Origin: Acorus gramineus
Taxonomy: Eukaryota; Streptophyta; Magnoliopsida; Acorales; Acoraceae
Length of the DNA: 64,000 nt
Direction of reading: 5' to 3'
NCBI GenBank assembly: GCA_030737835.1
Contig: CM060847.1
Location: 7,712,584 to 7,776,583 of the forward strand
Shown: piece by piece, positions 1 through 11,629 of the stretch
Position numbering within the stretch: the first letter of the stretch is position 1
How the letters are laid out: every line of letters starts with the position of its first letter
Position numbers and translations under genes: made by a program
The notes under the pieces: model-generated
What the model was told of the DNA's origin: nothing
Seen by the model: only the letters and a program-made list of their open reading frames with translations
Databases searched by the model: none

Positions 1-258
1 AACCCGGGCCCAGTCTATCTCGAGTTACACCCCTGGTTCCTCCCGCGATGCTCCGAAGCTCTCCACATTCAGGGCCTATTCGCTTCTCCCCCTCCCAGAG
101 AAAACCCTCCAGGAGAGCACCGTCCGATGGTCTCGATCTCTGCAGGAGGAGGCCTCTTCGATGAGAACAACCCACTTCCATCTCCTCTTCAGGAGAACAA
201 AGAAAGAAAAAAAAAATGCAACCTTTTTGTAATGCTTGTCATTCTTGTTTTGATTTAA
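1..258 (+). other. GC-rich open stretch, possible 3' part of an upstream gene
   Basis: The first 200 bases are clearly richer in G+C than the following DNA, and one frame stays open from base 1 to a TAA at 256-258 (85 codons). I do not recognise the translation. It could be the last exon or transcribed leader of a gene lying off the left edge, or chance openness in GC-rich sequence. No splice acceptor or start can be fixed inside the window. Confidence 0.2.
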
Positions 259-1866
259 TGAATACGTTAGTTTTGTATATGCTGTTTAAATGAGGTATTT
301 TGATGACAAGAGATTGGAGGGTTGGTTGGATTATTGGAGCTCCAGTTCAATGTAATATTCATTCTTCAAGAACCCAAACCTTGATGAGGATTAGAAGGCT
401 AGGGTTTTTCTTTTAACTGTCTAGGGTGGCCTATTATGCCACCCTCAGAATTTCACTTGGTGGCTCTATTGGTTCGCCCTTTCCACTTTGGGTGGAAGCC
501 AAGCCACTCTGTTGCCTGCATTTTCAAGGTAGTCGTTTCCTCGGCCTCTCCTCATCGAGGGTTGAACCCTTGACATCTTCTTTGATGCCTGATGTTTAAT
601 GTGATAGATGTATTGATTATCTAGATTATAAACTATTGAAGAATTCGATAATAGTGAAGTAAGGGTGAAACTTTGATCTTTCTACATTCTCAAAAAATGT
701 GACCATAACAGTCATTTTTAGATTGAAAAATTCACTCCTCAATAAGGATGTGGTGAATTCTCCCACATCGCCAAAAATGACTGTTATGGTCCCTATACTT
801 TTTTCTAAGTATCTAACATTCCCCAGATCACGCTTTTCCATGGATCGCCAAAGAAAAAGTTTGTCATGAATGTATCTGATTTAATGTTCTGAAACAACCA
901 AATTGTTTTTTTTTTCCTATTTGAGTGAGGTTTGTTGTCTCACAGAAAGTGCCTTCAAGGCTTCACTTGATTTGTGTTATTAATTATTAACATGAATTAT
1001 TTTTTTATGTAGGGATGTGCTATTTTTTTGGTCAATTGCAATTTCATGTATATTTGTGGTATAAATGTGTCCAACATACCCTATATTTCAATATTTGACT
1101 TCTCAGCTTTCTCTGTATGTTTCTTGACTTTGTTAGCTCACCATGCAGAAACCTCTCTTCTTCCATTTTTGATGTTTCTAAAGTGTAATAGATTCATTCG
1201 ATCAATTTGTGGCGTTCTGATCTGTGTGAAACCAGCATTTACAGTAATACTGTACTGCTACTCATATCATTCGACACGTGTTACGTTTCTTTGGCAAATC
1301 TTAATATAGTCTTTGGGTTGGCAGACAATATATCTTCGTTCTTTTCTAAACTGGATTTGTTTTGCAGTGAGTCACATTCGACAGTTTCAGCACATTTCTC
1401 TGCCACATTGTCAGTTCCTAGCTCATTATTTCCTGTGGAACTCGTAATTATGTTTCTGCTAATTTTAGCTATGTTATTAAGAGATTACATATGTCCTCAT
1501 ATGTTATGTGCCTCACTCTTTATGCTTAATAATCACTAATCAGTGCATCATATCCACCATGCTATTGAAAACTGCTATTGCTACAAAATTAGTTTGGTTT
1601 TCCAATGTTGCACCTTAGCGCAACACCTCTGCTTCAACTCTGCAATTTCTCTGTCTAAGAACTTCAATTCATTGACCTACTAGTAGTGTCTTCAATCATT
1701 TGAATTTATGTTTCAACTTCATCTTCCCTGTGCATGGTTTGGGCCTTCCTGTTATTATATGTTTCCACTCTTCCATCTCTACCACGTAACCCACAGATAT
1801 ATGTTTCTGAAATGTAGAATAATATGTGATTTGACAAAGAAATCTATATTGTTGACTATTTATATA
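259..1866. other. Intergenic stretch without a recognised gene
   Basis: AT-rich non-coding DNA. Frames are short and do not resemble known proteins. The only structure I see is the 19-bp inverted repeat annotated at 701-791. Confidence 0.6.
701..791. repeat. Short perfect inverted repeat (hairpin)
   Basis: A 19-base arm at 701-719 is the exact reverse complement of 773-791. The spacer is 53 bases, and within it TTCAC pairs with GTGAA, so the fold extends imperfectly inward. This could be a tiny foldback element or a small-RNA precursor. No target duplication is visible. Confidence 0.6.
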
Positions 1867-2722
1867 GGGGAAAATCTTCTTTAACTCCTTGAAATTTTCT
1901 TGAAATCACAAAAAGTCCCTCTAAAATCAGAAAATCATTCTAGATCCTCATAAAGTATATATGGTTAACGAATTTAGTCCCACAGTCAAGAGTATATTGA
2001 AATCTTACTAAAATTAGATTCAGTCCCTACAAACTTTATAAAATCAGATTTAGTTCTTTTGTAAGACAAAATAACTCCCGTCATTTTTTAACATCCTCAT
2101 GTCCTGAAATGTCATCCTCATCTGTAAAAAAAAAAAAAAAAAATCCATCGAACCTCAATTGATCTACAAAATTGAGTCATTTTTCAATATTTTTCCATCC
2201 TCAACCTCATTACAGAGATTGAACAAAAAAAAAATTACAGTTTCATTAACTCCATTACAAAATCAGTGGAGTATACAATTTAAAAACTAAATCAAAATTC
2301 TATAATACATTCTTAACTCAAAATTACTAGCAATAAAAAGCATAACACCTTGACTATAAAACTATAATTTGTTTAATAAAATTTAAATAAATTAGTATAT
2401 ATTTTTAGATAATCGCATGGATTTTTTATGATTTTTGAAAGATTTCAGGGAGTTAACACGATTTTTAAATTTCATAGTGACTTTTTTTAATTTTCATAAG
2501 TTTTCAGGGAGTTATATCGATTTTTTCTAACAAAGAAAATAAATTTTAAAAGGGTATAACAGTAATTTACCATGCATGGTTAGGGTTAACCACACATCTG
2601 GTTAGTTATAGGGATTAAAATAAATATTATTTAATAAGATAGAGACATGAGGGGATTTATCAATTTTACAGGGACTTTTTCTGATTTTCATAAGTTTTCA
2701 GGGAGCTATATCGATTTTTCCC
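1867..2722. mobile_element. Foldback element A, Mutator-like (non-autonomous)
   Basis: Starts GGGGAAAATC and ends GATTTTTCCC. The arms are diverged inverted repeats carrying CTCCCTGAAAA-type sequence. Flanks ATTTATATA and TTGTATATA match at 7 of 9 positions, as expected for an old 9-bp target duplication. Left-arm CC(C)T motifs sit at 1886, 1917, 1946 and 1979, about 30 bp apart. A further related arm lies internally at about 2440-2530. There is no coding capacity. Confidence 0.55.
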
Positions 2723-3045
2723 TTGTATATAATTTTACTTCGGAAAATGGTAGAAGTGGCACCAAATTGCCCTGTCGCAGTATTTACAGAGGAAACACTT
2801 CATTTACTATGTGTTTTTTTTTTTTTTTTTTTTGGGTCTTCCTCTGTCACAGTTCTTGTTCAATAAGCATTGTTTTCCCTTTTTAACATTTTATAGAGGA
2901 CAACATGGAACGCATATTTTGTGCTATTGAGCAGTTTTACAGTCTTGACATCTGACAAGTAAAGTGTCGTAAGATTTTGTTTTCCTGACATTAATTGCAA
3001 GAGCCAACCCAAAACTACTGGGAAATAGGCTATACTGACTTAAAC

Positions 3046-3323
3046 CTATTCAATTCTCTGGGAAAGACATTCTCCTCGACTGGATGGAAGATTGGTTCGG
3101 CCTACTTTGTAGTGGTGGATCACATGGTGTTTGGTTTTGAAAATGATTTTGCCTTTTGTGAACACTTGATCAAAGAAGTGGGTGTCGTTGCCATCCCAAC
3201 TACCATTTTCTATCTGAACCTGGAAGAGGGAATAAAATCTGGTGAGATTCACCTTCCTGTAAGGTTGTGGACACCCTGAGTTCAGCCATCGAGCAGATGA
3301 AAGTGAGGTTGAAGGGAAGGTGA
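3046..3323 (+). pseudogene. PLP-dependent aminotransferase fragment (kynurenine/glutamine transaminase-like)
   Basis: The frame at 3046-3279 reads NSLGKTFS.TGWKIG, the active-site lysine region of class I/II aminotransferases. It then jumps directly to a YFVVVDH...FCEHLIKEVGVVAIPT segment that lies roughly 60 residues further on in intact plant homologues. The intervening part is deleted. Near 3250-3262 the frame is lost; the family's C-terminal helix (VDTLSSAIEQMK...) resumes in another frame and ends at the TGA at 3321-3323. Upstream exons are absent. The deletion plus frameshift make this a dead relic. Intact plant homologues are multi-domain enzymes of about 400-440 residues that transaminate aromatic or sulfur amino acids. 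The relic lies 8 kb upstream of a MORN gene, an arrangement also found, from memory, in Arabidopsis (At1g77670 next to At1g77660). Confidence 0.85.
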
Positions 3324-3853
3324 ATGTGCTTGTTATCTGCATGAGAAAATTTTAATTGACATGCTTGTGACTGTAACATATTGGCGCAGTTTTTTTTTTT
3401 TTTTCAATCTCTACATCAATGGTTTGGTCGTTTAGTTTGTTGAAGGTGATGTAATGATGAGTCACCATTTGAAAAACCATATCACGCCTTTGAAATATGT
3501 GTTGCGTCCATTTGTTGTTCTTATTTGTTGGAGACTTGACTTTAAAAATATATAGTTTGAGAAAGACTGAATGACTTTTTAGCATTTGCTGGTGACCAAA
3601 TGCCAGGACCTCAGGTAGTGACCATGCAGAGTAGATGAAACCAGAGAACTAAAAAGACCCTTTCTGAAGAGACAAAATGGAAATACCATTGGCTAACTGA
3701 TTTGGGAAGATGGTTTTACTGCTTTTCAGTGTTTGTGCTCAACTTATATTACTATTTTTTTAATAGGTTCATAGGACTTTTGAAAACAAGCTCTTGATAG
3801 TGATATGGAAATTCTTGTGGACAGAGAAAGATGAAAGTTACAATTTGATGATG

Positions 3854-3897
3854 GATTTTTGGTGGGTGTGATTCATGATTCACAACCACCAAAAATC
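3854..3897. repeat. Short near-perfect palindrome
   Basis: GATTTTTGGTGG on the left faces CCACCAAAAATC on the right across a very short centre. The stem is about 19 bp with one mismatch. Such a hairpin could be a foldback remnant; no function can be assigned. Confidence 0.55.
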
Positions 3898-4179
3898 ATT
3901 CACGTCATACACCATCCTTTTATTTTATTTTGTGGAGAGTAATCTCGTGAATACAAGTGCCAGTTGGTAACACATTAGTCTAAAATGAGAAATTCTCTCT
4001 CCCAAGATCCAATTATGGTAAATTCCATGGGGGAGAAAATTAAAGAAGAATTTGTTTGAATTTTCACGAATGAACGAACGTAAGAATGAAGGATTTTAAA
4101 CACTGTTTACTTGGGTGATTAGGTGAGTTCTTGAGAATACGAGAAGCAAGTTCCAGTTATTCATCTATTCAAACAATTA

Positions 4180-5110
4180 TTGTCCAAGAATTTGAGGATG
4201 CTTATGCTATGAGTTATCTGAAATTTTGTATTTAACAAAAGAATGTGTCAGCCATTTGATTTTCAAACTTCATTGGACAATATAATATTTGAATCATGGG
4301 AAATTTGAGTTGGTATGTTTATAAATATGAATTTATATTGTAAAGGTTGTGTCATTTTCTGCTATCGAAGTCCAGATCGTTATTTGTGATAAACATGGTA
4401 ATAAACAAGCTTAATGTCAGATACAAACTGATGCAGCGTACGAATACGCTCTTCTGCGGACCTGATTAAAGATGCAAGATCTACAGGCTTCAATGACGCT
4501 GTTAATTCTTAACGAAGAATATCAGGACGATGGGCTTCAACGTATCTGTTGATTCTTAAGAATACCAGAACGATGGACTTCTATGAATATGCTATTATAT
4601 CAAGAACAACAAAAACAATAGGAGAATTTTAATAAAGGGAATAATCTCAAATTTTTAAAAATCTAATCTTCTCTTAATTTTGTGTTTACAAAGTTTATTT
4701 ATAGAGTAAAGAATCCCAATAAATTAGGAACTCAACAATAAATATCTTAAATCGCCTAATCTTAACTGAATTTTAAATAAAAATACAAAACATATCTGAA
4801 TATACCTAAATATAAAAATATTAACTAATCCTAATTATCTATAAAAGATATGATAAACCTAACAAATAATATTAAAATTGTAAATCATCAACAATCGTCC
4901 ATTTGGTGGTCCTAGATCGAATGGTCCATGATCGTGCTGCATCAGTAACACAGCTAAGCCCTGAACCGTTGTGCTATGACCAATAGAACTTTTTTTTTTC
5001 CATAGATGTTGACTTTTAACACTAATCAAAATTCAAACCAAAAGCTAAATTTAATGAAAAAATTCATTTGAAATTGATTATCTAAAAACTGATATTGTGA
5101 AACTGAATTA
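4180..5110 (+). repeat. Segmental duplication, copy 1 (interrupted)
   Basis: Sequence at about 4180-4425 and 4985-5110 is a diverged direct copy of 5328-5590 and 5690-5800. Shared stretches include GGATGCTTAT, ATAATATTTGAATCATG and AAAGCTAAATTTAAT-like runs. A probable solo LTR (4429-4944) interrupts this copy and is absent from copy 2, so the duplication predates that insertion. Confidence 0.55.
4429..4944 (-). mobile_element. Probable solo LTR
   Basis: The segment begins TGATGCAGC and ends GCTGCATCA, a TG...CA pair with a 9-bp terminal inverted repeat as in LTRs. On the minus strand a TATAAATA motif lies near 4697-4704. The flanking five bases are CAAAC and GTAAC, matching at 3 of 5. No internal retrotransposon genes or second LTR are present. 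It interrupts one copy of a local duplication. Confidence 0.45.
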
Positions 5111-5327
5111 TTAGTTGATTTGACCATTAATTTGAGGTCTAAATATAACCCCAAGGCCCAAGACTAGTTGGGAAAATCTTGGATGCAAAGAATCACATAA
5201 ATCTTTTGCATTAAATCTAAAAGGATTTGAATTCAATTTTTATGGAGAGCAAACTCATGACACTTTAATTAAAGAACAAGTCCTGTGTTGTTTATAACCA
5301 TGTTTTGGTTATCTTAAAATCTCTATA

Positions 5328-5800
5328 AACAAATGTCCAATAAATTGGGGATGCTTATATTCTATGAATCATATGAAATTATGTATTTAGCGAAGACTAT
5401 CTCAGCTATTTGAATTTCAAACTCTAATTGACCATATAATATTTGAATCATGTGAAATGAGTTAGTATAATATATACGAATTCAACTATTGCTACATTAT
5501 AATATAAAGGTTGGTACCATTCTTCTGCTGTCAAAGTTCTGCTCCATATTATTTGTGTAAAAACGTAATAATAAATATGATTAATGTAGTAGATCAAGTC
5601 TCACCTTTGAAACAGAACTATAACAAAGCACATTTGGTCTAGTTTGAAATCAATTTAAAAAACAATTTGTCATAAAAGCTGCCACTGAACAATTTTTTTT
5701 TCTACCATAAATGCTGTTTTTGTTGATTTCTAATACATAAAAGTAAAATCCAAAATCAAAAGTTAAATTTAATTAAAATAAAAAATTGGCATGAACAAAA
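5328..5800 (+). repeat. Segmental duplication, copy 2
   Basis: This is the uninterrupted partner of the repeat at 4180-5110, in direct orientation and clearly diverged. The last about 100 bases recur a third time near 6985-7100, inside a MITE-like unit, so part of this repeat belongs to a dispersed family. Confidence 0.5.
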
Positions 5801-6913
5801 TATGTTTTGGTTCCAAATGGAGCACAAGAAATAAAATTAGATTTAGTCAATTTCATGGAATAATGAATATTGGTGTTCCTTCCCTTTTTGACTCTCTTTT
5901 CTTTGATCACATTCAACAACTCAACAAACTTGTTAGTTTCATAAAACTATTTCACAAATATATCAATATGTCTATGACAGATTGACAGTCAAATAAAGCT
6001 ACCTTTCTTTTTAATTTTTAACCTTTCTAGTGTGTCAACAGTGAACCCTAATTTCTGAACAGGCCCCAAGGCCTCTGTTGCATCCTATCTATGCCCCAAT
6101 AAAGTACCATTTTAGGTTTGAAAGAAGGTTCATCCAAAGATCAGGACTGAACATCATCACACACTTCTTCTTCTTCTTCAATAAGTGCATCCAGACAGGT
6201 TTCTGACCATAGCATTATTTGGTGCCCTCAGTATTTATTGTTGTGGAATGGCTGAATGGACTTTCCATGTTTCAAAAGGTATTGGTCACCTAAACCCCCT
6301 CAAGGACCATAAGCCATTTTTTTTTAATATAAGATGACCATCTCTGGCAAGTGAACAATGGCAAGACCATGAGAACACATATCTCACCCAACACTTAAAC
6401 AAACCAAAGCAGTGTTTTTAGAAAATTAAAATAAAGGGGGACCCCAATTAAGTATAACAATTCTACAACAATGGATGTGTAGGGAGTTGGAATTAGTCAT
6501 GATGCATGGGAGTCTTGAACTGGCTTTTTCACCTGATGAATGCAGGTCTTTTAATTCAAAATAAAATATAATGATATTAAATTAAAATTGTTAATTCCAC
6601 CTGCCTGTCCATCTTATTGAATAATCAACATTTCATTCAAACCTATATTGGTTTGTGGGTTTTTTTTTTTCTTTTTTTTGAATAAAAGGTTTGTGGGTTG
6701 ATGTAAACATTATTCTACATATCTTGGAGACCCCAACCAATGGAGCCTAATGAGTTCCAAATCATGTTGTGTTTTCAGTTTGGTTCTTTTAAATAGACTG
6801 GACTAAATTGTATGCAAAATATATACAAAGTGTGTCTTCAATCTGATCATGTGTTCTAATTCAATGTTAAATGTATAGAAAGTTTAGGAGAATTTCTTTT
6901 TATTTTTTTATAT
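5801..6913. other. Intergenic stretch
   Basis: AT-rich non-coding DNA with poly-T tracts. No credible gene or clear repeat boundary is seen. Confidence 0.5.
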
Positions 6914-7132
6914 AGACTCTGTTTGGATTTGAAGAACAATTCCTCCTCCTTCTGCTGCTGAATTACATTAATGCTCTTAACCAATTTTTTTATGTGAATC
7001 TTTTTTTTTTGTACTTTTAAAATAAAATCTAAAATTTAGAATGAAAAGCTGAATTTACAACTGGAATTGATCATCTAAAATTTGATTTTGCAAATGCAAA
7101 ATCCATTTGATAATTGGTTTCAAACGGAGCCT
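6914..7132. mobile_element. MITE-like element with CTCYGTTTG ends
   Basis: The left end reads CTCTGTTTGGATTTG and the right end reads CAAACGGAGCC, giving a short imperfect terminal inverted repeat around an AT-rich, non-coding body of about 220 bp. Internal sequence matches part of the 4985-5110 and 5690-5800 repeats. The target duplication is not clear, so the superfamily cannot be set. Confidence 0.4.
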
Positions 7133-8196
7133 TATTCAGCAGTAATGAATTTTGTTCTATTATGATATTTACATTAGGTTTTTCCATCATGTAATGTAGC
7201 TCTTTTTTGAATGGTTTTTAACACATGCTACATAGCCCATTTTAATGCGATCTGATATTAATTGCTTCAGATTTTGTAACAGAATAAAAATTCGACAAAC
7301 AATTGTGTTGGAAGATAAAGTACAAACCGAAAAAACGTGGTTCAAAAATATATCTGTCACTGAAATGGATGTTTTTACCAACAAGATCACATGCACTTGA
7401 TAGTTGATAGTGTGACTTTTAACCAGTGACAATTATTTGAGCTTTTTAAAAATGTGACCAAATAAATACATAGTCCACGTAATTACTCCTTAGTAATCAT
7501 TCACCTTCATGAATGATGGATATGAACACTGTAGCAGGAGATTGTCACTATTTCATCCCGTCTCTTCATTTCTCTTATTCTCTCTTTTTAAACACAATCT
7601 ATTCCTCTTAACCCTCTTTGGATACATGATTGGATGCATTCGGTGTTTGAAAAGCTGAACATTTTCATATGCTGATCAATAACTTTTTTTACATTTGATT
7701 TTTAAATCCGCACATCTGCCCTTTTTCGTTTGTTATAAGGGTCTTGCTACATGGACCCTAAAATTTGAGGTCCGTTGAGAAGTCCTAATAAGTGTCATTA
7801 ATTTGTTGGTTCTATGTTTGACTTTTTTTAAAGGTAAAAAGTGCAGAGACAATATTACCCTTCTTTTTATATTTGAATTTTTTATTATAAAATTCAATCC
7901 CTCATTAATTGGGATTGAATAACCGCCTCTAGCACTCATTCTTTGAAAAAAAATCTTTTTTACCCTCATAAGACATCCACTACTTCAAAAATTCATTCCG
8001 GCTGACCTTCTCATCTCCGGCGATCGGCATCACTACCTTTGGATTGCTCTCGTTGCCCTCTATCATATGAGAGGTAGATCAGCTACCTTTCGAGCACTCC
8101 TCTGACTTCCATCTCCTCCGACCTCTACCTCCATTTTTTTCAGATATAGCTACAAATGAATATATTAGAATTTCAGATACAGATGAGTATATTCAT
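7133..8196. other. Intergenic stretch
   Basis: No supported gene. A segment at about 7735-7935 shares short motifs (ACCCTAAAA, ATAACCGCCTCTA) with about 9130-9240 and 63720-63840, which suggests a dispersed repeat family that I could not delimit. Confidence 0.4.
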
Positions 8197-8676
8197 ATGA
8201 AACAATTATATTCTACTTGTTAATGAAGCATTGCTTAGATGATTAATAAAAATATTTAAATATACATGACAAAACAATTAAATATTATTCAGATACACAT
8301 TAATCAAATCCATTAAAACAAAAATAACAAACAACAAAGTGGGCTGTGTAAATAATTCAGATACACTTGTATCTAGAATCTGAAATAACAACTTTACATT
8401 AGATACAAGTGTATTTGGAATCTGAATGAGTTTAAAAATGAAACAATTATAGTTTATATGCTAATGAGGCATTGCATAGATGATTAATAAAAGTTTTTAA
8501 ATATAGATGTCAAAAAATAATTAAATATTATTCAGATACACATTAATCAAATCCATTAAAACAAAAATAACAAACAACAAACTGAGCTGTGTAAATAATT
8601 CAGATACACGTGTATCTGGAATCTGAAATAACAACTTTACATTAGATACAAGTGTATCTGGAATCCGAATGAGTTG
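8197..8676 (+). repeat. Tandem duplication, two units of about 240 bp
   Basis: Unit 1 (8197-8437) and unit 2 (8438-8676) both start ATGAAACAATTATA and end GAATSYGAATGAGTT. They are roughly 90% alike. Each contains paired motifs AGATACACTTGTATCT or AGATACACGTGTATCT, which are short palindromes. The units contain no open frame. Related ATTCAGATAC sequence continues to about 8850. Confidence 0.85.
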
Positions 8677-9353
8677 AATAATGATCATGCAAGGTTAAAA
8701 ATATACTGAATGACTCAATATGCATACTTAGACACATACACAGAAACAAAAACGATTATACAAATTATACTTATTCAGATATAAAAAATCGTACTGAATA
8801 ATGATTATGCAAGGTTAAAAATTCAGATACAGTGACAATGTATCTGAATTTAAATTAAATTTGATCTAAAAATGTATTGATGATTCAAAGATGAATGTAA
8901 AATCAGAACAATATGTTTTATTCAGATCGAAAAGCTTAAACTGAAATGAATCGTCATTGTTTGCACCACAATCAGGTCGCAAATAAAAAAAAATTACTAG
9001 AGTAATTATAATCTTCTCCTCCAATTCCCACCAAAACTGAATTCGATATTTTTTTTCACATATCAATCTGAATAAAAAAAATGTAAATCTTATTTTTTTG
9101 ATATTCAATTGAATTGATTGCTTTAAAAGGAGAGAGAATATCCTAAATCATAACCACCTCGAGATTTAAGGAATCGGTTATAAAAAACATGAGCACTGAG
9201 ATGGGGTCTACCAATTCGGGCCTAAAAATCATTATTGTTGTTATAAACCCAATGATTGAAAGGACGTGAAAACAATATTTTTCAATTGTCGGGTTTCGAT
9301 TATCGGGTTTAGAATGCGTGAATTTGATAATTATCGCTCACCGAATCCAAACA

Positions 9354-9643
9354 CAGGTTTAATAGTAAATCATTAATATTTTGTCTGAAAAAACATTTTT
9401 TAAAAAAATAATGTAGATAACCATGATTCCATTATTGAAATCGTAGTACAATTCTAAAAGAGTAAATAAAAATAGATAAAAATTAAAAGAACATAAAACA
9501 GGTTTAATGGTAAATCATTAATATTTTGTCTGAAAAAACATTTTTTAAAAAAATAATGTAGATAACCATGATTCCATTATTGAAATCGTAGTACAATTCT
9601 AAAAGAGTAAATAAAAATAGATAAAAATTAAAAGAACATAAAA
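9354..9643 (+). repeat. Near-perfect tandem duplication, two units of 145 bp
   Basis: Unit 1 (9354-9498) and unit 2 (9499-9643) both start CAGGTTTAAT. I find a single difference (AATAGTA against AATGGTA). The units are AT-rich and non-coding. The near-identity marks a very recent duplication, or an assembly duplication. Confidence 0.9.
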
Positions 9644-11629
9644 TTCGCCAACAAGTTCCCAATTTCTTCCTGTTCTATATTACTGTTCTATATTGGCCTA
9701 AAAAGAAATGGAGCCTAAAAGATATTTCATGTTATTGATAATTATTAGGTCATAAAACAAAGATGTTTTGTCACATAACAATCTTACTAATATGATCATT
9801 TGATTGTTTTTGACAAGACCCCTCATTCTTTCACTATAGATCAAAAATCACTTTCCTTCCTGGTGATTGAATGCGATGATACATTGATGCCATAGCAATC
9901 TTGAGGTCACAAAATAGCAAAATTTCCCCATAGGATGCCCAATTGCCCAAGGCAACATTCAAGTTCCTAAGACCTAACATCACATTAATTATATATGTAC
10001 ATTCACATTCATTACCCACAAAATGACCAATAGTCTAGATGTGTTTAATCTATAAAGTATAAGTTCTCCACCAAAGGACTTCCAAAACAGGGCCCTGCTG
10101 TTTTTTGCTCACCAGCTAAGATCCAACCCACAAAGAATTGATGACAGACACTGTCATAAAATCATGTTAGACCTAATGTAGATGTAATTCCAAGTCCAAC
10201 CTTATATTTAGTGGGACAAGGTCTGTTGATTCTATTTCTAAACTGAATAACTAACTCATTTAAACAGTCCCTAACTATTATATAATTTAAATTTGAATCC
10301 ACTAATTATTCCAACTAAAACTGTCCCCCAAAAACCTTGGACCACTATCATGTCATTAGTGTTACTAAAGTGTTCTCACACTAGAGGCAGTGTAAAGCGA
10401 GAGAAGAATAAAAGCGGAGAAACAGAACCGAAACCTCTTTGCACGTGCCAACCGAACTCTTCTCTGACCGTATCTCCCACTCACCCCTCACAGATCTGGG
10501 CCGTCCATTCTAGATTTCGATCATGGGTTCCACCACTTCTCATCCGTCCGATCTAAATACCCCATACCCGGTTGAAGTCCAGCCCACTTACGTCGGAATC
10601 CTCACCGTCTACGAAACGAAAAACAAAAGGGTTGGTTTTTTTAGGGTTAGGTCCTTGAAGATCTATTGTTTAGGAAAGATTCCCCACGATCCTCTTAATA
10701 TTGTTAACAATTCAAACTAAGTTGGGTTGAATTGGAGCTCAATCAAAACTCAACCATAGAGTATAAGAGACCAATCTAAATTAAATCTGATTATCATAAC
10801 AATTGAGACTAATTTGAATCTAGTTCAAATTCAAGTTGGATTCAGGTTTGACTCAGTTACATAAAATTTAGATCAGGTTTGGATTAATGTCATATTTGAT
10901 TATCAAAATCGTGTTAATTTATATTTTTTTATCTTAATCATAACAAATAATATAATAAATATGAAAATGGAAAAACAACAATAAAGAGAGAATGAATAAT
11001 AGATTCTAAGAAAGAATGATATATTGGAATAAAAATCAATTAAATGTTTTAAATTTCATCCCAAAATTAAAACCCAAACCATCGGGTTTTATGTTGAACT
11101 TGGGTAACTTGATTCTCCTCAACTTTATGTACAATATAAATTAGGTCACGAATTAAGATCCCTTTTAGATTTTCATTCGCTCAGTTTTTACACTAAATTA
11201 GTGAAGGAGGGAGTTTGAAATAATTTTTAACCTTTTCAGATAAACCCAATTAAACAGTTCCAACGCGTCCAAATTTGGGATTTCTAAAAACAAAAAATTA
11301 GAGGGGGCTAATTCTAGATAGAAAAACTTTCCAGAGACTTGAAAATAAAAAACCCCAAAAACAAAACCGGTCTAGTCTACACAATCCACTTAAACCGCCC
11401 TCTCACAGAATCATCTCCTTCAGTCCTTCCCTTTTTTTTTCACACACTCTCTCTCCCCTTCCCATTCGACATGTTGTATCTCTTCAAATCCTTCTTTTTC
11501 AGAAGAATCTCTCGCTACAGATCATCTTAAGAAGACCCAAACCCCCCAATAAAATCAAACCCATCTTTTTTTCGTGAACGACAAGCTTCAAAAAAAAAAA
11601 AAAAAACCTTTTTTTTTAAAAAAACAACA
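9644..11629. other. Intergenic and upstream region of the MORN gene
   Basis: No supported gene. A GC-richer island at about 10380-10640 contains short open frames that I do not recognise. The last 250 bases are pyrimidine-rich (CTCTCTCTCCCC, then an A-run and T-run just before the start codon) and probably form the 5' leader of the MORN gene. Confidence 0.45.

Noticed and set aside
7733-9243. Possible 1.5-kb element with related ends
   Set aside because: Shared motifs (ACCCTAAAA, ATAACCNCCTC) appear in the same rather than inverted orientation and are weak. No target duplication was found.
9834-10019. 61-codon minus-strand frame
   Set aside because: No family resemblance, no splice context and no coding bias. 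Judged to be chance.
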